A stretch of DNA of 64,000 nt from the NCBI GenBank assembly GCA_036346405.1, contig CM070548.1:56107866-56171865 (forward strand), read 5' to 3'. Under the pieces are notes generated by a model. The model had not been told where the DNA came from. It did no database searches and saw only the letters and a program-made list of their open reading frames with translations. A program made the translations under genes and the position numbers. Origin of the DNA: Phyllostachys edulis (lineage: Eukaryota; Streptophyta; Magnoliopsida; Poales; Poaceae). Positions 45,301-56,884 of this stretch are shown here, piece by piece (position 1 is the first letter of the stretch; every line of letters starts with the position of its first letter).

Positions 45301-46350
45301 ATGAAAAAGAGGAGTCGAAAAAGTTTAGGGAAGAGGTATTAGACCTCCTAAAAAGCTTAAAAAGCTAACTCTGCAACCATGAAGTCGCAGGAAAAATTAA
45401 GCGATAAGTCTTGAACTTAAGACCGCTTATATCTTTGATCTTTACCTAACTCTTGCTTCTTTTCGTAAAAGAAAGGAGACGAAAAAGCTCGAGAATGAAG
45501 TTAGAGAAAACTTCGATTATTCACGAGCTTACTCGTATGTCCAAAAATAAATATCAAAACCTTGAGGCGCCGAGAACTTCGAATATCAAGTAAGTAATTC
45601 TTTACTGCAGCCCTTCGAAGTTATTTCCTTTTCTCACTTCCACTTCCTTTCTAGCAATGGACGTTAAATTGAGAGAACTTGAGATCTGAAATCGCGGATA
45701 AAGCCGTGATTTATAACGAGCACCGTCCTTATTGCAAAGAAGAATGTAGAGGATATTGTATCATGGGAGAAAAAGTATCTTTGAGACCGTTGCTTCCCAT
45801 AATGAAGAGGTCAAGAAGTTGGATTCTCAACTAGTGGGTAAGAAATTCTTTTACCCGTGATTATTTTTGTTTTCTTTTTCCTCTAGGAGTTTATTTTTGT
45901 TTGACCAATCTTATTTCTTGAGCAAGTGGTCGAAAACAAAAAGCTCTGCGAGCTTCGACTTGTACCCAACAGAGATGGAAGCAATGAAGATTAAACTTCA
46001 AGGAAACATCACGCTCTGAACAATGTGCTTGGTGAGCTACATAGTGAGGAAAGACTCCTCAAGATGATACAATAGCTGCTCACACAAGTACCATTGGGGA
46101 TCAAGTCGGGATTTTGCAAGATCTGGTGACCACTCTGAAGGCCAACCAAAATTTGAATCGATAAAGGAGGCGGTCAAACTGCATAAGTTATGCATTAGCA
46201 AAACTTAAAGCTCATGACCCCAACCTTAATGTGCAACCACTCGGCCGACTTTCAACCGCTCTGAAGCGAAGGAAGGCGTCGATGGAGGAGATGCAATCGG
46301 TTGGTAGGAAAGTTTGAGAGGAGATGCAGTTGGGCTCTCCTCTTGAGTAG
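42393..46350 (+). pseudogene. Antisense gene in element C: intron-containing, gypsy-type transposon protein family (degenerate)
   Basis: Plus strand, opposite to element C. A likely start is ATG 42396 (MAGKFRVGRVGDG). A conserved block near 42590-42665 reads HPFLTVVLEHFGVELVN then LGPNSITILAF, the signature of the family annotated as putative gypsy-type transposon protein. Plausible GT-AG introns: 43102-43180 (joining gives NEDLSPREIDVRVK), 43305-43520, about 44158-44220, 44887-44958 (joining to KAIEQIAVVGEYHRQLLE), and others near 45052, 45590 and 45840. A lysine- and serine-rich part and a TTEMVV-type repeat (44419-44540) lie between. The frame ends near 46350 (RRKASMEEMQSVGRKV, then a stop). 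Premature stops show it is not intact. Function unknown. Confidence 0.65.
43320..43490. repeat. TCGTA / TACGA inverted motifs inside an antisense-gene intron
   Basis: Several pairs such as GGTCGTAGAAAATCTTACGACC (two 8-base arms around 6 bases). Another group lies at 45120-45225, also in a predicted intron. The same motif populates the C LTR U3. Confidence 0.75.
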
Positions 46351-46404
46351 TCTGTAATGAACTTGTGAAAAACAGTCTTTTGTTGATGTAATCCATCTTG
46401 TTCC

Positions 46405-46815
46405 TGCAAATCATCTTGTCGAGTAGTTAGTAACTCAAAAGATAATTAACGAATTTAAAGACTAAGAAATGAAGTCAAATGTGATGACTTTATCCTAGCC
46501 CCGACTATTTGCTTAGTTTGTGAAAACTAAGTAAATAGTTTTGTCTCTACAAATCATCTTGTCGAGTAGTTAGTAACTCAAAAGATAATTAACTAAATAA
46601 AGACTAAGAATTGAAATCAAATTATCCTAGCCCCGACTATTTGCTTAGTTTGTGAAAACTAAGTAAATAGTTTTGTCTCTACAAATCATCTTGTCGAGTA
46701 GTTAGTAACTCAAAAGATAATTAACGAAATAAAGACTAAAATTGAAATCAAATTATCCTAGCCCTCGACTATTTCTTTGAGTTTGTTTAGACAAACTAAG
46801 TAAATAGTCTGTAAA
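46405..46815. repeat. Tandem repeat (about 135-142 bp, three copies) with long hairpin
   Basis: Units begin near 46408, 46550 and 46682 with CAAATCATCTTGTCGAGTAG. Each contains the inverted arms CTATTTGCTTAGTTT and AAACTAAGTAAATAG around a 4-base loop (first copy about 46505-46538). It lies just beyond the end of the antisense gene and before the end of pol, where the two transcripts converge, so it may help form or separate 3' ends. Confidence 0.85.
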
Positions 46816-46894
46816 GGGTTTCAAAACAGAGAGGTTTGTTTAACTTGTAGTTTTGGGTCTCAATTGTCATGCCTTGGTTGAAAGGGTGGTAACG

Positions 46895-47430
46895 AGTTGA
46901 CACTAGGAAGTTCCTTCTAGTGGGCGGGACCACGTCAGAGAGAGAGAGCTTCGACTAGGTAATGTTAACATCTCCGACTAGTTTAATCAAATCGAGAACG
47001 GCAACTTGAGTTAAGCAAGCGTCTAGAGGACTTTAAAATATTTACTCGTCCTTCTCGGTTGGACTCGATAAGTCATCTGGTAGCAAGAGTAGGAAGCGAA
47101 CAAAGCTAGGAAGCTCCTTCCATTAGGCGGGACCACGTGCGAGAGAGAGAGAACTTCGACTAGATGTGTCTCTTCCTCCCACCAGCTTGAGATGAAACGA
47201 GTACACCCAAGACGGTTAAGCAAATCTGAGAAAGTGCGCTCTTCTTAGAGTATTTTTCAAATTAACTGAAGAAATAAACTAAGGTGAAAAGAGTTGGCCT
47301 TCAAAAATATTTTGACTAAATAAAACCCGAGTTCTTTGTGTTGGCCATAAAAGCGAGTAACGAGTCGACACTAGGAAACTCCTTCTAGTGGGCAGGACCA
47401 CATGCAGAGAGGAGAGGCTTCGACTAGGTG
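46895..47430. repeat. Three diverged copies of an about 65-bp unit
   Basis: Copies near 46897, 47103 and 47369 share ACTAGGAAGTTCCTTCTAGT, a GGCGGGACCACGT segment, a GAGAGAGAGA run and CTTCGACTAG. They lie between the antisense gene and integrase. Confidence 0.75.
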
Positions 47431-47819
47431 ATGTTATCTGCCTTCTGACCAGTGTAAAGAAAACTGGGTGTTTAAAACATAGTCGAAAAATAATGAAAGC
47501 ACTACTCAAAAGTAAGACAATAGAGATAGAAAAACACGATTCTTTATTGTCAGAATGGTCGGTTACACATAGAACTTGCGTGAATCGGGTCAATGTTCCA
47601 AGAATTCGAGAGAACTCGGCCGTCTTCCATTGCCAATCGTCATCGACCACAGACGAGTAACTTCGACCAACGTGTAAGGACCTTCCCACTTGGGAGAAAG
47701 TTTGTTCGATTAGACTTGGATTGGCAAAGCCTCAATACCAAGTCACCTCTGACAAAGAAGGTCATGCGAGGTTGAACCTTCGATCGTAGTATCTTCGCAG
47801 GGCTTGTTGGTAGATTGCC

Positions 47820-48660
47820 GAGCTAATTAGGGCTGGTTTCTCCTTTCTTCAAGTAGATTAATATCATCTGCTCGAATTTGTTCTGGTTGGAGTCCGTGAA
47901 TGTTTCGACTCGTGTTGACCGTATCTTTAGTTCCGGAGGAAGCATAGCTTCAAAGACCAAGACTAAAAAGAAAGGTGTTTCTCTGTTGTCTGATCGTAGT
48001 TGTCTGAATCGCCCATATCTGAGGGTAATTCTTGTACCCAAGCCCCGAGCGTTTGATGAGTGTCGAAGACTCGAGTTTTAATTCCTCTCATTATTTGGCC
48101 GTTTGCGTTCGACGCCCCATTACTCGGGATGGGCCACGAAGCATAACATAACTTGGTACCCAACTCGTCATAAAATTCACAAATTTTGCGCTCAAAATTG
48201 CTTACCATTATCTGTAATTATTCGACTTGGTACTCCAAATCGAGTAATTACGCATCTCATCATAAACCGCTTTCTTTGCTTCGTTGTTATCGATCCACAA
48301 GTTCGCTTCAATCCATTTTGTGAACGTATCAATAGCCACAAAAGGAACTCGAAACCTCCCGGAGCTTTAGGAAGCGGTCCCGGGATATCAAGACCCCAGT
48401 TGCAAAAGGCCAAGATAGAGGTATTGTTTGTAATGCCCGAGCCGGTTGGTGTATTTGCTCGCTATGAAACCGCATCGGACACACTTTTAACCAACTCTTT
48501 AGCATCGTATAGGGTCATTGGCGAAGAAAAACCTTGTCGAAAAGCCTTGCCGACCAGCGTTACGTAGGAAGCATGATTTCCACAAATGCCACCATGTATG
48601 TCGTGAAGGAGTGTTAATCCTTCGCTCTGTGGAATACATCGCATGAGCACCCCTTGAGTA
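47820..48660 (-). pseudogene. Integrase of element C (broken)
   Basis: Inserts element cDNA into the genome. On the minus strand: the zinc-binding region (RCIPQSEGLTLLHDIHGGIC, then NHASYVTLVGKAFRQGF, 48650-48462); the catalytic core with WGLDIPGPLPKAPGGFEFLL and RFGVPSRIITDNGKQF, containing the first two catalytic aspartates (48413-48192); then ANGQIMRGIKTRVFDTHQTL with WVQELPSD, the region that should follow the catalytic glutamate (48208-47963). Frames change at least twice. The order RT before integrase is that of Ty3/gypsy. Confidence 0.88.
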
Positions 48661-49600
48661 CCTCGTTTATAGAGAACTCCTTCACCAAAGTATACATTTT
48701 GGCTTTTTAGGGATAAGCGATCCGCCTCGAGATCGTCTTGGTCTGAAACCCTTCAAGATAATCATAGATGGGCGCCATCCATGTATCCTCGTATTCTAGA
48801 GAGGTCATCTCAATAGGAGGTGTCTCGGCTCTTTGACCGAGAAGGCTTCGAGTTGTTCCAAGAAGACTCCTTTTGGTACTTCAGATCTGGAAGAAGCTAT
48901 TCGAGCAAGCCGATGCGAGAAATTATCCTTCGAGGATGAATTGTGCCTCGAAACCTAAAAATGCTTTTCTAGCTTACGTATTCGATAAGTACCGAGACAT
49001 TGTCGGGTTAGAACCTTTGGTACTCTTTACCGACTTGATTCACGACTAGTTGAGAGTCTCCTCTCACGAGTAGTCGGCGAATCGAGAGCGCTTTCATTTG
49101 CTTTCGTATACCGACTAGCAAACCTTCAGATACGCCACATTATTAGTGGCCCGAAAGTTTAATTGTATGGCATACTTTAAGGTCTCTCCTAGGAGATACG
49201 GAGACCACCCCACCCAGAGCCACTTAAAGTAAGCGACCCGTCAAAGTACATAAATCCATCGGTCGTGGGAATCGTCTTGGGGATCTGAGCAGTTCAGATT
49301 TGTCCATTCGGCGACAAAGTCTGCCAAGATCTGGATTTAACGGCCGTTCGGGACACGAAATGGATGTCGAACTCCCCAAGTTCGACCGACCATTTTGCCA
49401 TCGTCCCCGCCGTTTCCCTATTACGGAGGATCGCTCCCAAGGGAAACTCGGGCAACCTGACTAGTTTGTGCGCCTAAAAATAATGCCGCAGTTTCCTCGA
49501 AGACATGAGGAGGGCATACAGAAGCTTTTGGACCTGAGGGTAACGCTCCTTAGGTCCGTGTAAAACTTCACTTACGTAGTAAACTGGTCGTTGTACATTT
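48661..49600 (-). pseudogene. RNase H region of element C (broken)
   Basis: On the minus strand from about 49600: VYYVSEVLHGPKERYPQVQK followed by LLYALLMSSRKLRHYF, the Tat-type RNase H start. It continues toward a second RNase-H-like segment near 49330-48950 (GSLTLSGSGW-like), as expected for the extra RNase H of Tat elements. Many stops are present. Confidence 0.65.
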
Positions 49601-50640
49601 TCACGTTCTACAACGATCTTCTTGATGTTGCTGTGGCGTGGCGGCTAGGTAAACCAAGCGTTTCTTCCGCCTCGGAGAGACCAGAATAGGAGCACTCGTA
49701 AGGTACCTCTTGACATCCTCAAAGGCAGCGTTTGCCTCATTCGACCACTCAAAACTTTCGTGTCTCCTTAGAAGTTTAAAGAAAGGTAGTCCCTTTTCTC
49801 CCAGTCGTGCGATGAAACGACTTAGAGCCGCCATGCACCCAGTGAGTTTCTGGACTTCTTTCCGTGTAGTTGGAGGCGCATTTGTAAAATGGCTTTTATC
49901 TTTTAGGATTAAGCTTCAATTCCTCGTATAGATACTAGGAATCCAAGCAATTTCCTGAAGAGATTCCAAACACACACTTCTCGTGATTAAGTTTTAGCGA
50001 TGTTTTACGAGATTGTCGAATGTTTCTTGTAGGTCGATAATATGATTAAGTTTCTTGATGCTTTTGACAACTAAGTCATCAACATAGGCTTCTAGATTTC
50101 GGCCTAATTGAGATGAAAAAGTTGCCTGCATCAAGCGTTGAAAAGAAGCGCCGGCATTTTTTAGACCAAATGGCATTTTGACATAGCAAAATATACCAAA
50201 TGGTGTAATAAATGCGGTCTTTTCTTCATCGTCTAGACACATATTAATCTGGTGATATCCAGAATATGCATCTAAAAACTTAACATTTCACAACCCGCAG
50301 AGAGTCAACCAACCGATCGTCTGAGGTAAAGGAAAATCGTCTTTTGGACAAGCTTTATTAAGATCGATAAAGTCTCGCACATCGCCATTTGCCGTTTGAC
50401 TTTCTAACCATTACAGGTTAGCCAACCATTACGGATGGTTGACCTCTCTTATAAAGCCCGCTTTAAGTAGCTTATCAATTGATTTAATAGCATCTCGTCG
50501 ATCGGGGCAAATCTCGCAATTTTTGTTTTACGGGTACTTTGTCGGTAGTAAGGCTAGCCTGTGCTCGATCACCTCCTGGGGGACTCCGGGCATGTCGGAT
50601 GCTTGCCACGCGAATACATCTGCGTTAGCTCGGAGGAAGG
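49601..50640 (-). pseudogene. Reverse transcriptase of element C (broken)
   Basis: The minus strand begins with LRANADVFAWQASDMPGVP (about 50640), then LLKAGFIREVNHP, DEEKTAFITPFGIFCYVKMP, FGLKNAGASFQRLMQATF and the catalytic EAYVDDLVVKS (50242-49994). It then reads MAALSRFIARLGEKGLPFFK and FEDVKRYLTSAPILV (49834-49601). The YVDD catalytic motif is intact. At least three frame breaks. Confidence 0.9.
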
Positions 50641-50819
50641 TGATGAGGCGTCTTCCTATTTGGGGTCGGAAGTATCCTCGATGCGAGCGATCTTGAGGGC
50701 TCCCTGCGTCGTGAGGAACCTCTTTGACTTTGTCGTTCGGCTTTGGTGCGACTTTGGCTTCGACTTGCTAGTCGAAGGTGACTTTCTTCTCGAGTTGGTA
50801 TTTGTCCTACCATCTCAAG

Positions 50820-51200
50820 GGATCGACGGCCGCGGTATGCGCCATCTTCTTGTCACAATGGATTGTAATTACTCCTTTGGGACTGGCATCTTAATACATT
50901 GATATCCATAATGAGTAGCCATTAGGAATTTTGCCAAAGTTGGTCGTCCGAGTATGGCGTTATATGTCAGATCGAAATCGACCACATCAAAGGAGATTTT
51001 CTCGTCACGAAATTACTTGGTGAACCAAATGTTAAAGGAAGAGAAACTTGACCAATTGGTTTGGCGAAGATCGGTACAATCCCATGGAAAGAGTATCGTC
51101 TCGGTCTTACTTTGGTCCCGGTACTTGCATGTCATCTAGGCACTCGTAAATAAAATATTTAACGAGCTTCCACCATCAACCAAAACTTCGATTGACCCGA
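50820..51200 (-). pseudogene. Aspartic protease region of element C (poorly preserved)
   Basis: On the minus strand a stretch reads like KPIGQVSLPLTFGSPSNFVT with TPYSDDQLWQNS, matching by eye the usual gypsy segment PLGQVSLPVTFG then APYNAILGRP. The active-site DxGxS part cannot be read in one frame. Confidence 0.5.
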
Positions 51201-51473
51201 CAATTGTTGATGGTGGGTTCGACCACGATTGGGTATCGACTGTCGAGTCGAAGGATCGGCGATCACTCTTCTCGAAAGAAATGGTGACTTCCACCACTTC
51301 GATAATTTATTGACGAGAGGAGGATCTATGGAGTTTACCTCGCGTTCAAGCACCTTGAGTCGTCGCTTTGATTCATATGCCGATGATCCCGTAGATGTGT
51401 TCAATGGTGTGTTGCGGATCCCGAACAAGCATCTCCTCTTCGTCATCTCAAGATTTATGACCACTTGTTTGAC

Positions 51474-52430
51474 CTACCTACTCGAGGGTGGGAAGTGGTC
51501 CTTCTTGCTGTAGTAGTCTTCAAGCTTTAGTTGGAAGACCGGCGATTCTTGAAGGTCATGCCCTTCCTTTTTATGGAAAGGACACCACCTAGGCTTATCA
51601 TTTTTTCGATCGTAGCTTACCTTTGCCTCTCGCCGAGTGTGGCTTGATGTGCGTGGCTCTTTATCATTCACTGACCAATACCTCCTTGGAACCGCTGGGT
51701 TTTGACCCTTCATCTTATTCTTGGACTTTTTGCTTTCTTATCCTTCTTCTTACCAACCGCTTTGGCTCTCGAGATGGATTGTCTTCACGATCAATTGTGT
51801 TGTTCCACTCGACCGCCTCGAGGCGATAGTATATCGATCGGCCATTTGAAGAGTTCGCGACAGTAGGAGGATTTAAAGCAATATCCTCTGTTATCCTTCT
51901 ACTACGGACTCCTGGCAAAAGCCCCGATGAGATGAATCGAAACTTCCTAATTGAGTTCTGAACTGATCAAGCGCTTGATGAACCGGCGCAATGTCTCGTT
52001 GTCGCTCGTCTCATCCGGTGCAAGTCGTCCTCCTTTCTAGGCGATTGTATGTGCCTTGGAAATTTGCGATGAGAAGATCGCAGAGATGTTGCCAAGAATA
52101 GATCGACTCGAGTGGTTGGTTTAGTAACCACGATCGGCGATCCTTCGAGCACGCTTGGAAGGTAATTTGCCATCACATGCTCTCCTCCTCCTCCGCTCGA
52201 GCAATTTGTTGTGTAAATTTGAAGGAATTCGATGGGATTTTGGGAACCATCAAACTTCTCCATGTTCCTTTGGTCGAAAACGAGGTGGCGGTGAGCATTT
52301 CGGAGATCGGCGAGAATGCCCGACATCCAAGAATGACTTCTTGACGCCTCCTTTGCGTAAAAAAAGGGTTGATATCATCGGTGGTCGTACTCGACGATAC
52401 CCGATGTGAGTTGACCCGACACATAATAGG
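51474..52430 (-). pseudogene. Gag of element C (broken)
   Basis: Capsid part at 52326-51967: SGILADLRNAHRHLVFDQRN, then MEKFDGSQNPIEFLQIYTT and VMANYLPSVLEGS, the Tat gag pattern. The C-terminal nucleocapsid-type knuckle is at 51713-51474 with RWCPFHKKEGHDLQES, the CxxHxxxGH type seen in this clade. Frameshifts lie between these parts. Confidence 0.75.
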
Positions 52431-53681
52431 TCTCGGTCCTCGAGGGAATACTCCTCGTAGTTTATCTCTTATTGCAGATTTCCATGTCGGAGTGGTGAGC
52501 GATCACCTTCCGAGGAGCTTGTTGATCATCGGTCATTTGGAAGACATTTCTTGAGTAGGAGATCGACACGACTTCTCATATTGCCGATTTCTCTGCGGTG
52601 ATATGTTGGATTGATCGGTAGTAGAAGAAGTCGTATGGGTGCGACTACTTGAATGATGTCGACGAGGAGCTTCGGCTTTTTTCATTGTACTCGAAGCCTT
52701 TGTGCGATCTCTTCAAATGAAGAGGTCGAGCTGGCGTTCGGCTAGCTCTTGAGTTGGATTCTCGAGCAAATCATTGATGTCTTTGGAGCTCTCGAGCTTC
52801 CTCGATTGATATTGAATACGCCCGAGCAAATTCTTCTAAGCTTCAATCTTCTTCCTTGAATTGCCTCAAGATTTTCCATGTTAGACTCTTGAGATTGCCT
52901 CAATGAAGCGAGAATGTCGAGGATTTCCTGGCGTTCATGAAGGCGTTAGTCGCGTCACCATGGTGGTGTCTGGCCATTGCCACGAGGGGCGATGTGTGAC
53001 CTTCGGGAAGGGTCTCCATCTCGGTCTCTAGAAGAGTGATCTTGATCGAGGAAGGGCGAAGACCTCCGTTGATGATTCTCACTTGCGCTCGAGGCCTCTC
53101 GCTTGAGGAGTCGTCGAGAGACACCATCTGGCGACTTGGAGTAATCCTCCAAGTAGGGAAGTCCGGTTATAACTGTCTCCGTCGGCGGTGTGATCTGCGG
53201 AGAGATGGTCGAATTTGCGGGAAAAGCATGCTTGATCCCGCTCTCTGGCGTTATCGAGAGAGAATCACCAGATCTTGGTGAAGTCCTGCATTGTGGCTTC
53301 TAGAGCTTGCCTCACCAAGTCGGACCGCCTTAGGGAACTTGGACACCGAGGAAAAACTCTCGTCGTGTCGTGAGTCCACAGGTGTGGTCTGGTCGATTGA
53401 CCCTTGCCCCTTGAGAGGGTAGATTCCTCTCTTGGGCGTCTTGTTGTGGGGATAAGGATCCTCCTCAACTCCACCGGCGACATTGTCTCCTGGATCGTGG
53501 GAAAATCCCGGAGGCAAGAATGCCATAGGATGAGTCATCACTTGGTTCAGAATCGAATCCGGCATCCATGTCGACGCGTCTGCGTGACCGCCAAGTCGAA
53601 CCAGTTCTCCTCGTTCCATTCTCCGCCATGAGTGCATGAGATTTGGAAAACAGAGAGAATGTTTGACAAGAAATTACCGAA
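52431..53681 (-). other. Leader / gag N-terminal region of element C
   Basis: Region between primer site and gag core, rich in arginine, serine and acidic codons on the minus strand, as in the disordered gag N-terminus of Tat elements (for example SDLVRQALEATMQDFTKI near 53330-53270). No continuous frame. Confidence 0.5.
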
Positions 53682-53701
53682 GATCCCCACGGTCGGCGCC
53701 A
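53682..53701 (-). other. Primer-binding site of element C
   Basis: On the minus strand TGGCGCCGACCGTGGGGATC, the TGGCGCC type common in Tat elements, a few bases after the LTR. I do not assign the tRNA. Confidence 0.75.
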
Positions 53702-53705
53702 ACCT

Positions 53706-54425
53706 AGCCGGTGTTTTAGAACCGAACTTACGTAAAGATTGTTTGATTCGGGGTCTCCTAGAATAGAATCATGCGAGAGATTGACACGGAATTTTTATAC
53801 GAGTTCTGCCTTCTCCGGAGAGAATAACAACCCTACTCCTGTGTGTATGGTATTGAGTGTATCTTGAACAATTAGGGAAAAACTAAGACTATTACAGATA
53901 GTGCTTGTATTCTGATGGCTCTCTCCTCCCTTTCTCTAGTTGCCGCCTTTTATAGTACGTGAAGGAGCGGCGATTACTCTGTAAAGGCGCCTCATCACCT
54001 CTATGTAATTCAAGATGTTGGTAGTAATTACCGGTGTATTAATTCCTCCACGTCGCTCAACATGACTATATACCGTAGATAATGGGGTATTACGTGCTAT
54101 TATTCTAGAATAACAACAGATGATGATCGTTTGAATCCCTTAATCAATAAGACCCACTTGTCTGCGGTGTTCATTTGATTATAAGGTGGTCGTGGTGACC
54201 TAGTCGTAGAGGAATATACGACTATGAGGTAGTCGTAGCAAGACTTACGACTATGGGATAGTCGTAGCATAACTTACGACTATAGGGGTGGTCGTAGAAG
54301 AACTTACGACCATCCATTTGGTTCTTCCTTCATAACATTAAGGGGTAGGGTTCGCATGACGTCATATTTACCTATAATAAAGATTATAGATAAAAGGTAA
54401 AATGAGGATTATTATATCCTCGTCA
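53706..54425 (-). repeat. 5' LTR of element C
   Basis: Pairs with 41091-41816. TATA box complement at 53945-53954 (minus CTATAAAAGG). U3 holds TACGACTA-5 nt-TAGTCGTA perfect inverted repeats at 54217-54237 and further copies to 54322. The last bases of the minus-strand LTR end are mutated (GGCT instead of GACA). Confidence 0.9.
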
Positions 54426-55664
54426 AGTCCTATCCATGTCCAACACGACACCAATACGAACTCTATCTCAAAACACTCAGATTTGGAACTCCTTCCAAAA
54501 CTGTCTTTCCAAAAACTCCACGCCGTAAGCCTCTAGGACTCCATCCCGTAGCTTCCAGTGTGCACCTCATGATCTCCACGTGCTCCAGCGTGATCCAAAA
54601 CACCTCTTGACATCCACAACTTCCAAGACGTCAGATTCCCCATCCTAGTCCGAGTCAATCCGAATCGACCGTGATTCGTCCTCACGCCTCAACCTACACA
54701 TGCAAAGATCAAAGAAACCAATTCTTGGCACAAGTTCTCCAACTTGACCATCCATTAGCTTACTTACACCCATAAACACTATCATGCATCATGCAACAAG
54801 ATATAGCTTACGAATTCAACAAATCCGCAGTCAATTCCTAGAAGCGACAACTTTCAGAGTACAATCGGTTACTCGCCATTGTACGTCCCAGATTATCAAG
54901 ACACGCGGTCGTCTCGCTCAAAACACACCGGTACTACCGATTCTCAAGAACTTCCAAAAACATCGCTTCGGAAAAACCATACCGCGCCCTTGCGGTATCG
55001 CAATCTTCTTGGTACTACCGCCAACCATGTCAGCGGTACTACCGTAAATCACTTAATAGAGCAAACAGTGTATGTCAGAACCTCTTTCTCAAATGAAAAC
55101 AAAAGCGGTACTACCGTTATTAAAACAACGGTACTACCGCCATTCAAACTGCGGTACTATCGTTCCAAGAAAATCCGCAAGGTCCTCAGAACAGCGTCCT
55201 TTGCCATGTGGACGCTCCGGATCCATGGGCGTCGGACCATGGGTCTCACCGTTGATTTAGAAGCATCAGAGAAAGTCCGAACGGCCCACTTGATGTCATT
55301 CGCTAGATTTCAATCCAACGGCTCAAAGTCTTTGAGCGATTGACGATCCAACGTTACAACTCAATATCAACCGTTAGATCAAGATCTAACGAACCGAAAA
55401 AATACTTGAGAGAAATGACTTGTGGTACTACCACGCACACACACGGTCATATATCACACCGCGTAGTTCCAAGACAAACAAAGCCGGACTACCGATAATC
55501 TTGACAAAAACTGATTTTCAGCAGAACTTAACAAAGCTCTGATCTAAGTCACCATAGCAAGTCTATAGGACAAAATATTCAACATTAAGTACTGAGACAA
55601 GGTCTAACTTATTGTCAATGTGTTCATCATTAAATAACATGACCAAAAACCTCTTGGTCTTACA
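54426..55664 (-). repeat. 3' LTR of element D, segment upstream of the C insertion
   Basis: Matches 62503-63770. Contains damaged copies of the CGGTACTACCG palindrome (for example at about 54865, where CGGTTACTCG replaces it). The minus strand starts TGTAAGACCAAGAGG at 55664. Confidence 0.9.
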
Positions 55665-55677
55665 ATCTCTCCCTTGA
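55665..55677 (-). other. Polypurine tract of element D
   Basis: On the minus strand AAGGGAGAGAT directly before the LTR start TGTAAGACC. Confidence 0.85.
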
Positions 55678-56884
55678 TGACTACATTGACAATACTTTCA
55701 ATAACAAGTAATGAAAGAGTGAAAGGAAGTGACAAAGAGTCAAAAACGCCAAGCAAAGTGAACTACAACTTGAAAGACTTCCTTTAACACTAGAAAATCA
55801 AATTTGTGCAGAATTTTTGTAGATTTTCTCTCAGTTTTCTCCCCCTTTGGCAATGTGATCATCAAGAGCAGAAAGAGAAGGAGCAGGAAGAGTAAAAGTC
55901 CAGAAGCTTTGCAAGTCAATTTACTGAATTAGCCAAGCCAATTTGGTTGAGTAGAGCTAACAAGATCATATAAATGCATATGCCATATAGCAATGTCCAG
56001 ACAAGTATGTAACTATGATGAGTCAATTTTAATGTCATGACAAGCATTTCACACAGTGACTAAAAAAATTATCGGACCACAAAAAGAAGTCACCAAAAAG
56101 TGAAAGCAAAACAGTGAGACAAATTTTAAATCTGGATGAGCTACAGTCTCATGAAACATCCTCTTGCTTTACTTTCAATTTTTATTTGCATGTGGCATGC
56201 TTGTAGCATACTTCTTTTCCAGGGTGGCATGCTTGAAGCATACTTCTTTTGATTGAAGCACTTTTTGTGCATTTTTTTATTGCAAAGACACACAACTGTG
56301 CATGGCATGCTTGAAGCACACGTCTTTTCATGTGAGTACTGTTATGTACCCCTTTTTTATTTTGATACACAGCTATGTATGGCATGCTTGAAGCACACAT
56401 CTTTTCATATTCTTTTGCTCAACCATTTATCTTTTATGACATGCCAAATTGAGTGAGCAACAGAGGATTGAAATGAGAGACATTGTTGCTTCAAATCCAA
56501 GACGTAAAATAAGATTCACAAACAAGCTTATCCTTTTCAATAACCAACACAAAGTGATACCACTAATCAAGCTAGTCAAAGATTTCAGCCATGTCAAGCT
56601 TTAGTTCTTTATGTAGCAAGTTTATTAAACCAGTCCAGATCAAGGCTACATAGCACATGAATAAATATGATAAAGGAAGCTCTACTACTCTTTTGATTTC
56701 AATGGCTGGGGCTTAATGAATAATTAAAGCTTCTGAAATTTTGACAAAACAACTCCCCCTCAAAATAAGCCCATAGGATGAACAACACCCAGTTCACTCA
56801 TAAGCTAACAAAACGAGAAGTATCTAGCGGCTTAGTGAAAATATCAAGAAGCGAAAATCGGTCTCAACAAAGTGGAGAACAATA
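55678..56884 (-). other. 3' untranslated region of element D
   Basis: No ORF of substance. The minus strand contains GCCAAAGGGGGAGAAAAC near 55855, the SIRE-type 3' phrase also found in element B. Holds the GGCATGCTTGAAGC repeats. Confidence 0.7.
56190..56410. repeat. GGCATGCTTGAAGCACAC repeat, four copies
   Basis: Copies near 56193, 56225, 56303 and 56377, each followed by a TCTTTTCAT/TCTTTT segment. GCATGC and AAGC/GCTT give local dyad symmetry. Confidence 0.85.

Larger units (their letters stand above)
41091..54425 (-). mobile_element. Element C: Tat-clade gypsy retrotransposon with antisense gene
   Basis: Bounded by TGTCGGTG (41091) and CCTCGTCA (54425), with AGTCC at 41086-41090 and 54426-54430. 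The empty site survives in the D 5' LTR (TAGAGTCCTATCC, about 62496). On the minus strand: 5' LTR, primer site, gag, protease, RT, RNase H, integrase, a long 3' region and the polypurine tract. An extra gene lies in the opposite orientation in the 3' region. This layout is that of Tat-clade (Grande/Retand/RIRE2-like) elements. Confidence 0.92.

Noticed and set aside
48103..48567. 154-codon plus-strand frame
   Set aside because: Shadow of the integrase pseudogene of element C on the minus strand.
54784..55343. Plus-strand frames of 87 and 154 codons (and the similar ones at 62862-63367)
   Set aside because: They lie in the U3 of the element D LTR, antisense to the element, and are made of the palindrome array. 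The two LTR copies do not keep the same protein.
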